Assembly (NCBI RefSeq): GCF_003236395.1
Contig: NZ_POUD01000001.1
Location: 62,001-126,000 of the forward strand
Origin: Nonomuraea aridisoli
GTDB taxonomy: Bacteria; Actinomycetota; Actinomycetes; Streptosporangiales; Streptosporangiaceae
Length of the DNA stretch: 64,000 nt
Direction of reading: 5' to 3'
In this document: piece by piece, positions 25,693-34,203 of the stretch
How positions within the stretch are numbered: position 1 is the first letter of the stretch
Layout of the letters: each line of letters begins with the position of its first letter
Translations under genes and position numbers: made by a program
Notes under the pieces: model-generated
Told to the model about the DNA's origin: nothing
The model's database searches: none
The model's input: the letters and a program-made list of their open reading frames with translations, nothing else

Positions 25693-26616
25693 GTGACCCG
25701 ATATCGGGAAATTTGCCGCGATATCGCCCAGCGCGTCGGCGAGGGCGCCCTCCAGCCCGGCGACGAACTGCCGGGCGTCCGCGAGCTCGCCCAGCAGTGG
25801 CGGACCACCGCCTCCACCGTCAGCCGGGCGCAACGGCAGCTGGCCGACGCCGGAGTGCTGGAGCTGGCCGACCGCCGCCGTGCCCGCGTGGCCTCCGGCG
25901 CCGCGCTCGCCGCCCGGCGGTTCCTGCACGCGGACTCGGTCTTCACCCTCGCCGGCAGCGACGATCCCGCCCTCGACCTGCTCGCCGGCGCGTTGCACGG
26001 CAAGCTGAGGATCGTCACGGGCGAGGGCAGCGTCGCCGGGCTCGGCGCGGTGCGCCAGGGTCGCGCCGACGGCGCCGCCATCCATCTGCTGCACCACACC
26101 GGCGTCTACAACGCGCCGTTCGCGCGGGGCATGCTGCGCGGCCTGGAGCCGCACCTGATCCACCTCTGGCGACGCGAGCAGGGGCTGATCGTGCCGCCGG
26201 GCAACCCCCACGGCATCACCGGCATCGCCGACCTCGCACGGCGGCGGGTCTGCGCGCGACGCCCGGGCACCGGGACCCGGATCCTCCTCGACCGGCTGCT
26301 GCTGGCCGCGGGCCACGACCCGGACGACCTGCGCGGACCGCAGGTCGGCACCCATCTCGAGGTCGCCCTGGCCGTCGCCACCGGCACGGTCGACGCCGGG
26401 CTCGGCGTCCGTTCGGCCGCGACCGACCTGGACCTCGAGTTCGTCCCTGTCACCTGGGAGGACTTCGACATCGGGCTGGACGCTCACGCCCTCGACCCGG
26501 CCGCTCACCTCATCGCCGCACTGCGCACGCCGGCCCTGCGCGCCAGGATCTCCGCACTGGGCGGCTACGACACCTCCAGGTCCGGCGACGTCACGAAAGT
26601 CGCCGACACCGCGTAG
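25693..26616 (+). CDS. GntR-type regulator with PBP-like effector domain
   Basis: This is a 307-residue regulator. Residues 1-75 form a GntR winged helix-turn-helix (GALQPGDELPGVRELAQQW, then TASTVSRAQRQLADAGVLE). The rest is a type 2 periplasmic-binding-protein-like domain (HLWRREQGLIVPPGNPHG, RRPGTGTRILLDRLLLAAG, ALAVATGTVDAGLGVRSA). That domain aligns motif by motif with the C-terminal domain of the MoeA at 12452-14371. The start is a GTG at 25693, chosen because the homology begins immediately after it. Divergence from tupA, which is 55 nt away, implies control of the tungsten operon. The effector may be tungstate, molybdate or a pterin (inference). Confidence 0.85.
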   Translation: MTRYREICRDIAQRVGEGALQPGDELPGVRELAQQWRTTASTVSRAQRQLADAGVLELADRRRARVASGAALAARRFLHADSVFTLAGSDDPALDLLAGALHGKLRIVTGEGSVAGLGAVRQGRADGAAIHLLHHTGVYNAPFARGMLRGLEPHLIHLWRREQGLIVPPGNPHGITGIADLARRRVCARRPGTGTRILLDRLLLAAGHDPDDLRGPQVGTHLEVALAVATGTVDAGLGVRSAATDLDLEFVPVTWEDFDIGLDAHALDPAAHLIAALRTPALRARISALGGYDTSRSGDVTKVADTA

Positions 26617-26667
26617 TGCGGCGATCTCGAGGTGGACGGGGCGGGCACGCCCGGGTCATCCTGTGGC

Positions 26668-27597
26668 GTGCTGTTGCGCCAGTTGGAGTATCTGGTCGCC
26701 CTGGCCAGGGAGCGGCATTTCGCCCGCGCCGCCGCGGCCTGTCACGTCTCGCAGCCGTCGTTGTCGGAGGCCATCCGCAAGCTCGAACGCGAGCTGGACG
26801 TGCCGCTGGTCCGGCGCGGACAGCGCTTCGCCGGGCTCACCCCCGAGGGCGAGCGGGTGCTGCTGTGGGCGCACCGCATCCTCGCCGACGCCGACGCCCT
26901 GCGCCAGGACCTGTCGAAGATGCGCGAAGGGCTGTCCGGCACGCTGCGCATGGGCGCTATCCCGACCGCCCTGACCGCCGCCTCGCTGCTGACCACGCCG
27001 TTCTGCGAGCGGTATCCGCACGTACGGGTGGTGCTGACCTCGTTGTCGTCACGGGAGATCGCCCGGCGGCTGGCCGAGTTCGAGATCGACATGGCGATGA
27101 CGTACCTCGACGACGACGAGGAGGACCTCGGCGACGTACGCGTCAGCCCGCTGTACGAGGAGCGCTACCTGCTGCTCACCCCGGCCGACGGTGAGCTGGC
27201 CGACCGGCAGGTGGCCCGCTGGGCCGAGGTCGCCGCGCTGCCGCTGTGCCTGCTGGCCCCCGAGATGCGCAACCGCCGCATCCTCGACGCCAACTTCCGG
27301 CAGGCCGGGGCGGTGGCCGTGCCGACGATCGAGACCGACACGGTCTCGGCGCTGTTCGCGCACGTGGCCACCCACCGCTGGTCGAGCGTCATCGCCCACG
27401 CGTGGCTGCACATGTTCGGCGTGCCGGAGGGCATGCGGGTCGTCCGGCTGGAGCGGCCCGCCCGCGAGCCGCGCGTCGGGCTCATGGTGTCCGGCACGGG
27501 ACCGGAGTCCGTGATCGCCAGGGCCGTGCTGGACATCGCCCGCGACATCGATCTGCGTGAGGTCTTCGACCGGCTCACCGGTGAGCACCTGGGATAG
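26668..27597 (+). CDS. LysR-type transcriptional regulator
   Basis: This is a 309-residue LysR regulator. The N-terminal helix-turn-helix is visible in FARAAAACHVSQPSLSEAIR, followed by the linker helix and a two-lobed effector domain (LRMGAIPTALTAASLL onward). The start is a GTG at 26668 giving LLRQLEYLVALARERHFA, the standard family N-terminus. It lies 51 nt after the GntR-type gene and 95 nt before the NAD formate dehydrogenase on the same strand. An inverted repeat with a LysR-box shape lies between them. It therefore most likely activates the formate dehydrogenase in response to formate or a related acid, which is inference. Confidence 0.88.
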   Translation: MLLRQLEYLVALARERHFARAAAACHVSQPSLSEAIRKLERELDVPLVRRGQRFAGLTPEGERVLLWAHRILADADALRQDLSKMREGLSGTLRMGAIPTALTAASLLTTPFCERYPHVRVVLTSLSSREIARRLAEFEIDMAMTYLDDDEEDLGDVRVSPLYEERYLLLTPADGELADRQVARWAEVAALPLCLLAPEMRNRRILDANFRQAGAVAVPTIETDTVSALFAHVATHRWSSVIAHAWLHMFGVPEGMRVVRLERPAREPRVGLMVSGTGPESVIARAVLDIARDIDLREVFDRLTGEHLG

Positions 27598-27602
27598 GCG
27601 CT

Positions 27603-27620
27603 CGCTATCACCCGATAGCG
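27603..27620 (+). promoter_or_regulatory. LysR-type operator upstream of fdh
   Basis: CGCTATC (27603-27609) and GATAGCG (27614-27620) are perfect inverted repeats around ACCC. The core TATCACCCGATA fits the T-N11-A style of LysR boxes. It lies 73 nt upstream of the fdh start. Confidence 0.65.
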
Positions 27621-27692
27621 ACAAACGTTTTGACCTGCGGAAACTCCTCGGCGGACAGTGTGATCAACCCCCGACGACGAGGAGCGAAGACC

Positions 27693-28856
27693 ATGGCGAA
27701 AGTGCTCTGCGTGCTGTACGACGACCCGATCGACGGATACCCCACCTCCTACGCCCGCGACGGCCTGCCCGAGCTGTCCGGCTACCCGGGCGGCCAGACG
27801 CTGCCCAGCCCCAAGGGCATCGACTTCACCCCCGGAAACCTGCTCGGCAGCGTCTCCGGCGAGCTGGGGCTCCGCCGCTTCCTGGAGGAACGCGGTCACA
27901 CGCTGGTGGTCACCTCCGACAAGGACGGCGACGGATCGGTCTTCGACCGCGAGCTGCCCGACGCCGACGTGGTGATCTCGCAGCCGTTCTGGCCCGCGTA
28001 CCTGACCGCCGAACGCCTCGCCCGCGCCCCCAAGCTGAAGCTGGCCGTCACCGCCGGCATCGGCTCCGACCACGTGGACCTCGACGCGGCCATCGCCCAC
28101 GGCGTCACGGTCGCCGAGGTGACGTACTGCAACAGCATCAGCGTCGCCGAGCACGCGGTGATGATGATCCTGTCCCTGGTCCGCGACTACCTGCCCGCCC
28201 ACCAGGCCGTGCTCGACGGCGGCTGGAACATCGCCGACCGCGTCAGCCGCTCCTACGACGTCGAGGGCATGCACGTCGGCACCGTCGCCGCCGGCCGGAT
28301 CGGCCTGGCCGTGCTGCGCCGGCTCAAGCCGTTCGACGTGCACCTGCACTACACCGACCGGCACCGCCTGCCGGCCGAGGTCGAGGAGGAGCTCGGGCTC
28401 ACCTTCCACGCCGACGCCGCCGCGATGGTGCCGCACTGCGACGTGGTGACCGTGAACGCGCCGCTGCACCCGGAGACGGAAGGGCTGTTCGACGACCGGC
28501 TCATCGCCACGATGAAGCGCGGCGCGTACCTGGTGAACACCGCCCGCGCCCGGATCGCCGACCGTGACGCGATCGTGCGCGCCCTGGAGAACGGGCAGCT
28601 CGCCGGGTACGCCGGCGACGTCTGGTACCCCCAGCCCGCCCCGGCCGACCACCCGTGGCGATCGATGCCGCACCACGGCATGACCCCGCACATCTCCGGC
28701 TCGTCCCTGTCGGCGCAGGCCCGCTACGCCGCCGGCACCCGCGAGATCCTCGAGTCGTGGCTGGACGGCACGCCGATCCGGGAGGAGTACCTGATCGTCG
28801 ACGGCGGCGCCCTGGCCGGCGCCGGAGCCCACTCCTACAGCACCAGGACGCGATGA
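27693..28856 (+). CDS. fdh: NAD-dependent formate dehydrogenase (metal-free)
   Basis: This is a 387-residue D-2-hydroxyacid dehydrogenase family enzyme of the classical bacterial formate dehydrogenase type. It oxidises formate to CO2 with NAD+ and needs no metal. Motifs include GGQTLPSPKGIDFTPG, TAGIGSDHVDL, EVTYCNSISVAEH, the Rossmann loop VAAGRIGLAVLRRL, NTARARIADRDAI (catalytic Arg) and PHISGSSLSAQARYAAG (catalytic His). The family is usually about 385-400 residues, so it is full length. The ATG at 27693 follows GAGGAG by about 9 nt. Its presence beside a complex metal-dependent formate dehydrogenase gives the cell two unrelated routes for the same reaction. Confidence 0.95.
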   Translation: MAKVLCVLYDDPIDGYPTSYARDGLPELSGYPGGQTLPSPKGIDFTPGNLLGSVSGELGLRRFLEERGHTLVVTSDKDGDGSVFDRELPDADVVISQPFWPAYLTAERLARAPKLKLAVTAGIGSDHVDLDAAIAHGVTVAEVTYCNSISVAEHAVMMILSLVRDYLPAHQAVLDGGWNIADRVSRSYDVEGMHVGTVAAGRIGLAVLRRLKPFDVHLHYTDRHRLPAEVEEELGLTFHADAAAMVPHCDVVTVNAPLHPETEGLFDDRLIATMKRGAYLVNTARARIADRDAIVRALENGQLAGYAGDVWYPQPAPADHPWRSMPHHGMTPHISGSSLSAQARYAAGTREILESWLDGTPIREEYLIVDGGALAGAGAHSYSTRTR

Positions 28857-28898
28857 CGGCGGCGGGCGCGAGGCGGCTCGGGGCGCCCCGCGTCCTCG

Positions 28899-29336
28899 TC
28901 AGACGTGTTGCCGGCCGAAGGCGATCATGCCGCCGAGCTGGGCGCCGAGTTCGAGCTGGTCGTAGAAGATGCGGTGGGAGGTGATGTAGCCGTCCTCGAC
29001 CTCCGACAGGCTGCACGCGCGCACGGCGATGGGCCGCCCCGTCGGCTCCAGCACCTCGCCGCCCGGCACCAGGTAGGGGCCCCGGTGAGTGCCGGTCAGG
29101 GTGTACTCCGCCACGAGCGTGTCGCCCGAGATGGTCACCGACTTGGGCGTGCACATCGAGTCGGGGAATGCCTCGATGAACTGCCCGTAGTAGGAGGCGA
29201 CCTCCTCGCGGTCCTGACCGATGCCGTCGGGCGCCACCAGAACGGCGCGCGGACTGAAGCATCCGGCCAGGCCGTCGAGATCGTGCCGGTTGAACGTCTT
29301 ACGGAGCTGGACCAGAACGCCTAGAGGATCGGACAT
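28899..29336 (-). CDS. SnoaL/NTF2-like protein (ester-cyclase type)
   Basis: This 145-residue protein has the NTF2-like cone fold: VLVQLRKTFNRHDLDGLAGC at the start, then YYGQFIEAFPDSMC and VAEYTLTGTHRGPY. This pattern matches SnoaL-type cyclases and a broad group of uncharacterised enzymes. The ATG at 29336 follows an AAGGGAA site. It is convergent with fdh, and nothing links it to the formate genes. The specific reaction is unknown. Confidence 0.75.
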   Translation of the reverse strand: MSDPLGVLVQLRKTFNRHDLDGLAGCFSPRAVLVAPDGIGQDREEVASYYGQFIEAFPDSMCTPKSVTISGDTLVAEYTLTGTHRGPYLVPGGEVLEPTGRPIAVRACSLSEVEDGYITSHRIFYDQLELGAQLGGMIAFGRQHV

Positions 29337-29866
29337 GAGAGGTTCCCTTGTCAGAACGAGCAGACGTGGGCGAATTGCCCGATATGTCATGCTTCGCCAC
29401 CATAGCGCGGTCGAGTGACGCCCCACCCCCGACGTGGCCGAACTAACACACCACTCGTCTCGGCCCCACCGGCCTCCTCATGGTGTGGACGCGCGCCGTG
29501 GACTGGGTGCCGTTCGTGAGCGGCGTGATATTGCTGGCCGACTCCCTCTTCTACGCACAGCACCAGTTCCGCGCCCTGACAACCCGCTGACCCGCGGGCG
29601 CGAGGGCTTCCGGCCTGCCCGTCTTCGACGCCGCCAGGCCACGGACCGGCGCTTTCACGCTGAGTCGTCGATCAGCAACGGCGGCGGGCACACCTCTGGT
29701 CACCGTTGGGGCCGCCACAGGACCACCGAAGAATTTTTCGCCAATCCACGCACGGGAGCCGGTAAAGTCACTCCACAGGCAGCCTTCCGCTCTGTCCCAC
29801 TATGTGCCGTATGGCACTGCTGTCGCGATAGCCGGACATTAGTCCTTTGACTGGAGTGAGGTTGAG
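29337..29866. other. 530-base gap with a possible membrane-protein fragment
   Basis: No full gene is visible. From 29480 to 29590 the plus strand encodes 36 codons (DWVPFVSGVILLADSLFY, then QHQFRALTTR) that look like the last transmembrane helix and tail of a membrane protein, probably a remnant. At 29804-29817 GTGCC-GTAT-GGCAC is a short inverted repeat about 50 nt before the hybrid kinase and could be an operator. A longer reading frame starting at 29434 has atypical composition and is not supported. Confidence 0.4.
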
Positions 29867-32800
29867 ATGGGCGAAACGGCCGGTGGAACGCGCTCGGCGG
29901 CGCGCGACACGACCGGACGTGGCGCCGGCGATGCGATGGAGCCGGAGCTGCGTCAACTGCTGGCCGGGTTGACCGCGGTGCGCGACGGCGACTTCGGCAC
30001 CCGGCTGCCCGACGACGCGAGCGGCCTGCTCGGCGAGATCGCCCAGGTCTTCAACGGCATGGTGGACCAGCTGTCGCTGTTCACCTCCGAGGTGACCAGG
30101 GTGGCCCGGGAGGTCGGCACCGAGGGCCGGCTCGGCGGCCAGGCCGAGGTGCCGGGCGTCTCAGGCACCTGGAAGGACCTCACCGAATCCGTCAACGCCA
30201 TGGCCGGCAACCTCACCAGCCAGGTGCGCAGCATCGCCGAGGTCACGACGGCCGTCGCGAAGGGCGACCTCTCGCAGAAGATCACGGTGGACGCCCGGGG
30301 CGAGATCCTGGAGCTGAAGAACACCGTCAACACGATGGTCGACCAGCTGTCCTCGTTCGCCGACGAGGTCACCCGCGTCGCGCGCGAGGTCGGCACGGAC
30401 GGCCGGCTGGGCGGGCAGGCCGACGTCAAGGGCGTGGCGGGCACCTGGCGCGACCTCACCGACTCGGTCAACTACATGGCCGGCAACCTGACCGCGCAGG
30501 TACGCAACATCTCGCAGGTGGCCACGGCGGTGGCGCGCGGCGACCTGTCGCAGAAGATCACCGTCTCGGCGCGGGGCGAGATCCTCGAACTGAAGAACAC
30601 CCTCAACACGATGGTCGACCAGCTGTCCTCGTTCGCCGACGAGGTCACCCGCGTCGCGCGCGAGGTCGGCACGGACGGCCGGCTCGGTGGGCAGGCCGAC
30701 GTCAAGGGCGTCTCCGGCACCTGGAAGGCGCTGACGGAGTCGGTCAACGTCATGGCGGACAACCTCACGGCGCAGGTGCGCAGCATCGCCGAGGTCACCA
30801 CGGCGGTCGCCAGGGGCGACCTGACGCAGAAGATCCGCGTGGACGCCCGCGGCGAGATCCTGGAGCTGAAGGAGACCATCAACACGATGGTCGACCAGCT
30901 GTCGGCGTTCGCCGACGAGGTCACCCGCGTGGCCCGCGAGGTCGGCACGGAGGGCCAGCTCGGCGGCCAGGCCACGGTGCGCGGGGTGTCGGGCACGTGG
31001 AAGGACCTGACGGACAACGTCAACTTCATGGCCTCCAACCTCACCGGCCAGGTGCGCTCCATCGCGCAGGTGGCGACGGCGGTGGCCAAGGGCGACCTGT
31101 CGCAGAAGATCAACGTCGAGGCCAAGGGCGAGGTGGCCGCGCTGGCGCAGACGATCAACACGATGGTCGACACGCTGTCGGCGTTCGCCGACGAGGTCAC
31201 CCGCGTGGCCCGCGAGGTCGGCACGGAGGGCCAGCTCGGCGGCCAGGCCAGGGTGCCGAACGTGGCCGGCACCTGGAAGGACCTCACCGACAACGTCAAC
31301 TCGATGGCCGACAACCTCACCAACCAGGTGCGCTCGATCGCACAGGTCACCACGGCCGTGGCCAGGGGCGACCTGACCCGCAAGATCGACGTGGACGCCC
31401 GCGGCGAGATCCTGGAGCTGAAGGAGACCATCAACACGATGGTCGACCAGCTGTCGGCGTTCGCCGCCGAGGTCACCCGCGTGGCCCGCGAGGTCGGCAG
31501 CGAGGGCAGGCTGGGCGGCCAAGCCGAGGTGGAGGGCGTCTCAGGCACCTGGAAGCGGTTGACGGAGAACGTCAACGAGCTGGCCGGCAACCTGACCCGC
31601 CAGGTGCGTGCCATCGCCGAGGTGACCAGCGCCGTCACCTCGGGCGACCTGACCCGGTCCATTACGGTCGACGCCGAGGGCGAACTGGCCGACCTGAAGG
31701 ACAACATCAACTCGATGGTGGGCTCGCTGCGCGAGACGACGCGGGCCAACCAGGAACAGGACTGGCTCAAGTCCAACCTGGCCCGCATCTCGGGCCTCAT
31801 GCAGGGCCACCGCGACCTGTCCGCGGTGGCGGAGCTGGTCATGAACGAGCTGGCGCCGCTCGTGTCGGCGCAGTACGGCGCGTTCTTCCTGGCCGAGGAG
31901 GCGCCAGGCGGCGTGGAGCTGCACCTGATCAGCGCGTACGGCTACGCCGACGACGCCGAGCGGCCCACCCGGTTCAAGCTGGGCCAGTCACTGGTCGGCC
32001 AGGCCGCGACGACCCGCCGGACGATCGCGATGGACGGCGTGCCGGCCGACTACATCAAGATCTCCTCAGCCCTCGGTCACACCGCGCCCGCCTCGGTCAT
32101 CGTGCTGCCGATCGTGGTGGAGGAGCAGGTGCTCGGCGTCATCGAGCTGGGATCCGTCTACGCGTTCACCCCGGTGCACCGGTCCTTCCTCGAACAGCTG
32201 ATGGAGGCCATCGGCGTCAACGTCAACACGATCATCGCGAACGCCCGTACCGACGAGCTGCTGCAGAGATCGCAGCGGCTCACCCAGGAGCTGCAGGAAC
32301 GTTCAGACGAGCTCCAGCGTCAGCAGGAGGAGCTGCAGCGCTCCAACGCCGAGCTGGAGGAGAAGGCGGCCCTGCTGGCCAGCCAGAACCGCGACATCGA
32401 GACCAAGAACCTGGAGATCGAGCAGGCCCGCCAGGAGTTGGAGACGCGCGCCCGGGAGCTCGCCCTGGCCTCGAAGTACAAGAGCGAGTTCCTGGCGAAC
32501 ATGAGCCACGAGCTGCGCACCCCGCTCAACAGCCTGCTCATCCTCGCTCAGCTGCTGGCCCAGAACCACACGCGCAACCTCACCCCGAAGCAGGTCGAGT
32601 ACGCCAGCATCATTCACTCGGCCGGTTCGGACCTGCTCCAGCTGATCAACGACATCCTCGACCTGTCGAAGGTCGAGGCGGGCAAGATGGACATCAGCCC
32701 GGAACGGGTGCCGCTGCGCCAGCTCCTCGACGACATCGAGGCGACCTTCCGCCCGATGACCATGCAGAAGAGCCTCGACTTCGCCGTCACGACGGCCGCC

Positions 32801-34156
32801 GGCGTCCCGGTGGACGTGCTGACCGACGACTCCCGGCTCCGCCAGATCCTGCGCAACCTGCTGTCCAACGCGGTGAAGTTCACCGAGACGGGCAGCGTCG
32901 AGCTGCACATCGAACCGGTGGCCCCCGGCGAGGTGCCGACCTCCGTCCGCGAGCACGGCGCGGCCATCGCCTTCCGCATCAAGGACACCGGCATCGGCAT
33001 CGCCGAGCAGCAGCTGGAGGTCATCTTCGGCGCCTTCCAGCAGGCCGACGGCACCACCAGCCGCAAGTACGGCGGCACCGGGCTCGGCCTGTCGATCAGC
33101 CGCGAGATCGCCCACCTGCTCGGCGGCGCGATCACCGCGGAGAGCGCGCCGGGCAAGGGCAGCGTGTTCACGCTCTACCTGCCGGTGGCCCGGCCGGACT
33201 TCGAGGAGTCGCCGGGCCACGCCGCCGTGCGGTCGGAGCGTCCGGCGCACGCCGACGGCGTGGCGGCCATCCCACCGCCGGCGCCGCCGCCGCAGCAGCA
33301 ACGGCGGCTGCTCGTCGTCGAGGAGCGCGACCGCGGGCTGCTCTCGCTGGTGGCCGAGAGCGCGGTGGCCGACCTGTCCAACAACCGCGACCTCGGCGAC
33401 CCGCGCGGACCCATCGAGGTGGTCACGGCCGTCGGGGTGCAGGAGGCGGCCGCCGCGCTCGCGGCGCAGGCCTACCACTGCATCGTGCTGGAACTCGACA
33501 TGGCCGACGGAGCGGCGCTGCGCTTCCTGGAGAACATGGACGGCGACTCGGCCCTGCGCGGCGTGCCGGTGCTGGCGTACAACAACTGGCGGCTGGACCC
33601 CCGGCAGGAGTCGAACCTGCAGGCCAGGACCGGCACCCAGCCGCTCGAGCTGCTGTCCAGCCTGGACGAGCTGCGCGAGCGGATCGCGCTGCACCTGTCC
33701 GCCGACGGCCCAGGCGACGTGCTGCCGCTGGTCCGGCACGAGGAGATGCCCCGGTCGGTCGCGCAGAAGGTGGACGACACGTTCGCCGGGCGGACGGTTC
33801 TGGTCGTCGACGACGACGCACGCAACCTCTACGCGCTGACCGGCATGCTGGAGATCCACGGGATGCAGGTGCTGCACGCCGAGAACGGCCGCAAGGGCAT
33901 CGAGGTGCTCACCGCGCACCCCGAGATCGACATCGTGCTGATGGACGTGATGATGCCGGACATGGACGGTTACGCGGCCACGGCGGCCATCAGGCAGATG
34001 CCGCAGTACGCCGAGATGCCCATCATCACGGTGACGGCGAAGGCGATGCCGGGCGACCAGGAGAAGAGCCTCGCGTCGGGGGCGAGCGACTACGTCACCA
34101 AACCGGTAGACGCCGACGAACTGCTCGGCAAGATCCAGCGCTGGCTGGCCAGCTAG
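29867..34156 (+). CDS. hybrid histidine kinase with six tandem HAMP-pair repeats (OsaA/Nik1-like)
   Basis: This is a 1429-residue protein. Residues about 30-625 are HAMP units, including six near-identical 92-residue repeats ([10 protein letters not shown], then GDLSQKI and ARGEILELK). A GAF domain covers about 650-790, then a coiled coil (about 800-870), a HisKA domain with phospho-acceptor His881 in [12 protein letters not shown], and an ATPase domain with GGTGLGLS. A degenerate receiver-like domain ([10 protein letters not shown]) follows. The C-terminal receiver has Asp1360 in [12 protein letters not shown]. No transmembrane helix is visible, so it is cytoplasmic. The layout matches group III hybrid kinases and the Streptomyces osmosensor OsaA. 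An ATG at 29867 follows GAGTGAGG. The phosphatase at 34204 is probably co-transcribed. Confidence 0.93.
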   Translation: MGETAGGTRSAARDTTGRGAGDAMEPELRQLLAGLTAVRDGDFGTRLPDDASGLLGEIAQVFNGMVDQLSLFTSEVTRVAREVGTEGRLGGQAEVPGVSGTWKDLTESVNAMAGNLTSQVRSIAEVTTAVAKGDLSQKITVDARGEILELKNTVNTMVDQLSSFADEVTRVAREVGTDGRLGGQADVKGVAGTWRDLTDSVNYMAGNLTAQVRNISQVATAVARGDLSQKITVSARGEILELKNTLNTMVDQLSSFADEVTRVAREVGTDGRLGGQADVKGVSGTWKALTESVNVMADNLTAQVRSIAEVTTAVARGDLTQKIRVDARGEILELKETINTMVDQLSAFADEVTRVAREVGTEGQLGGQATVRGVSGTWKDLTDNVNFMASNLTGQVRSIAQVATAVAKGDLSQKINVEAKGEVAALAQTINTMVDTLSAFADEVTRVAREVGTEGQLGGQARVPNVAGTWKDLTDNVNSMADNLTNQVRSIAQVTTAVARGDLTRKIDVDARGEILELKETINTMVDQLSAFAAEVTRVAREVGSEGRLGGQAEVEGVSGTWKRLTENVNELAGNLTRQVRAIAEVTSAVTSGDLTRSITVDAEGELADLKDNINSMVGSLRETTRANQEQDWLKSNLARISGLMQGHRDLSAVAELVMNELAPLVSAQYGAFFLAEEAPGGVELHLISAYGYADDAERPTRFKLGQSLVGQAATTRRTIAMDGVPADYIKISSALGHTAPASVIVLPIVVEEQVLGVIELGSVYAFTPVHRSFLEQLMEAIGVNVNTIIANARTDELLQRSQRLTQELQERSDELQRQQEELQRSNAELEEKAALLASQNRDIETKNLEIEQARQELETRARELALASKYKSEFLANMSHELRTPLNSLLILAQLLAQNHTRNLTPKQVEYASIIHSAGSDLLQLINDILDLSKVEAGKMDISPERVPLRQLLDDIEATFRPMTMQKSLDFAVTTAAGVPVDVLTDDSRLRQILRNLLSNAVKFTETGSVELHIEPVAPGEVPTSVREHGAAIAFRIKDTGIGIAEQQLEVIFGAFQQADGTTSRKYGGTGLGLSISREIAHLLGGAITAESAPGKGSVFTLYLPVARPDFEESPGHAAVRSERPAHADGVAAIPPPAPPPQQQRRLLVVEERDRGLLSLVAESAVADLSNNRDLGDPRGPIEVVTAVGVQEAAAALAAQAYHCIVLELDMADGAALRFLENMDGDSALRGVPVLAYNNWRLDPRQESNLQARTGTQPLELLSSLDELRERIALHLSADGPGDVLPLVRHEEMPRSVAQKVDDTFAGRTVLVVDDDARNLYALTGMLEIHGMQVLHAENGRKGIEVLTAHPEIDIVLMDVMMPDMDGYAATAAIRQMPQYAEMPIITVTAKAMPGDQEKSLASGASDYVTKPVDADELLGKIQRWLAS
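30089..31744 (+). repeat. six direct 276-bp repeats encoding HAMP pairs
   Basis: The codon for Glu in [10 protein letters not shown] recurs at 30089, 30365, 30641, 30917, 31193 and 31469, an exact 276-base period. Stretches of DNA are nearly identical between copies. The array is in frame and coding, so unequal recombination could change repeat number without breaking the gene. Confidence 0.92.
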
Positions 34157-34203
34157 GGCGCCCCACCCGCGCCGTCCGGCAATCCACCGCCGAGGAGTAG
34201 CAC

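Noticed and set aside
12452-28856. Interpretation of the tungsten island as a mobile element
   Set aside because: No integrase, transposase, tRNA target or flanking repeat is visible, and base composition looks like the surroundings.
29434-29850. 138-codon open frame before the hybrid kinase
   Set aside because: It is rich in Arg, Pro and His without domain similarity. It overlaps a better-looking membrane-helix fragment in another frame and the leader of the kinase.
30089-31744. Regular repeats that could suggest a CRISPR or satellite array
   Set aside because: The 276-base units are in frame, lack unique spacers and encode conserved HAMP segments.
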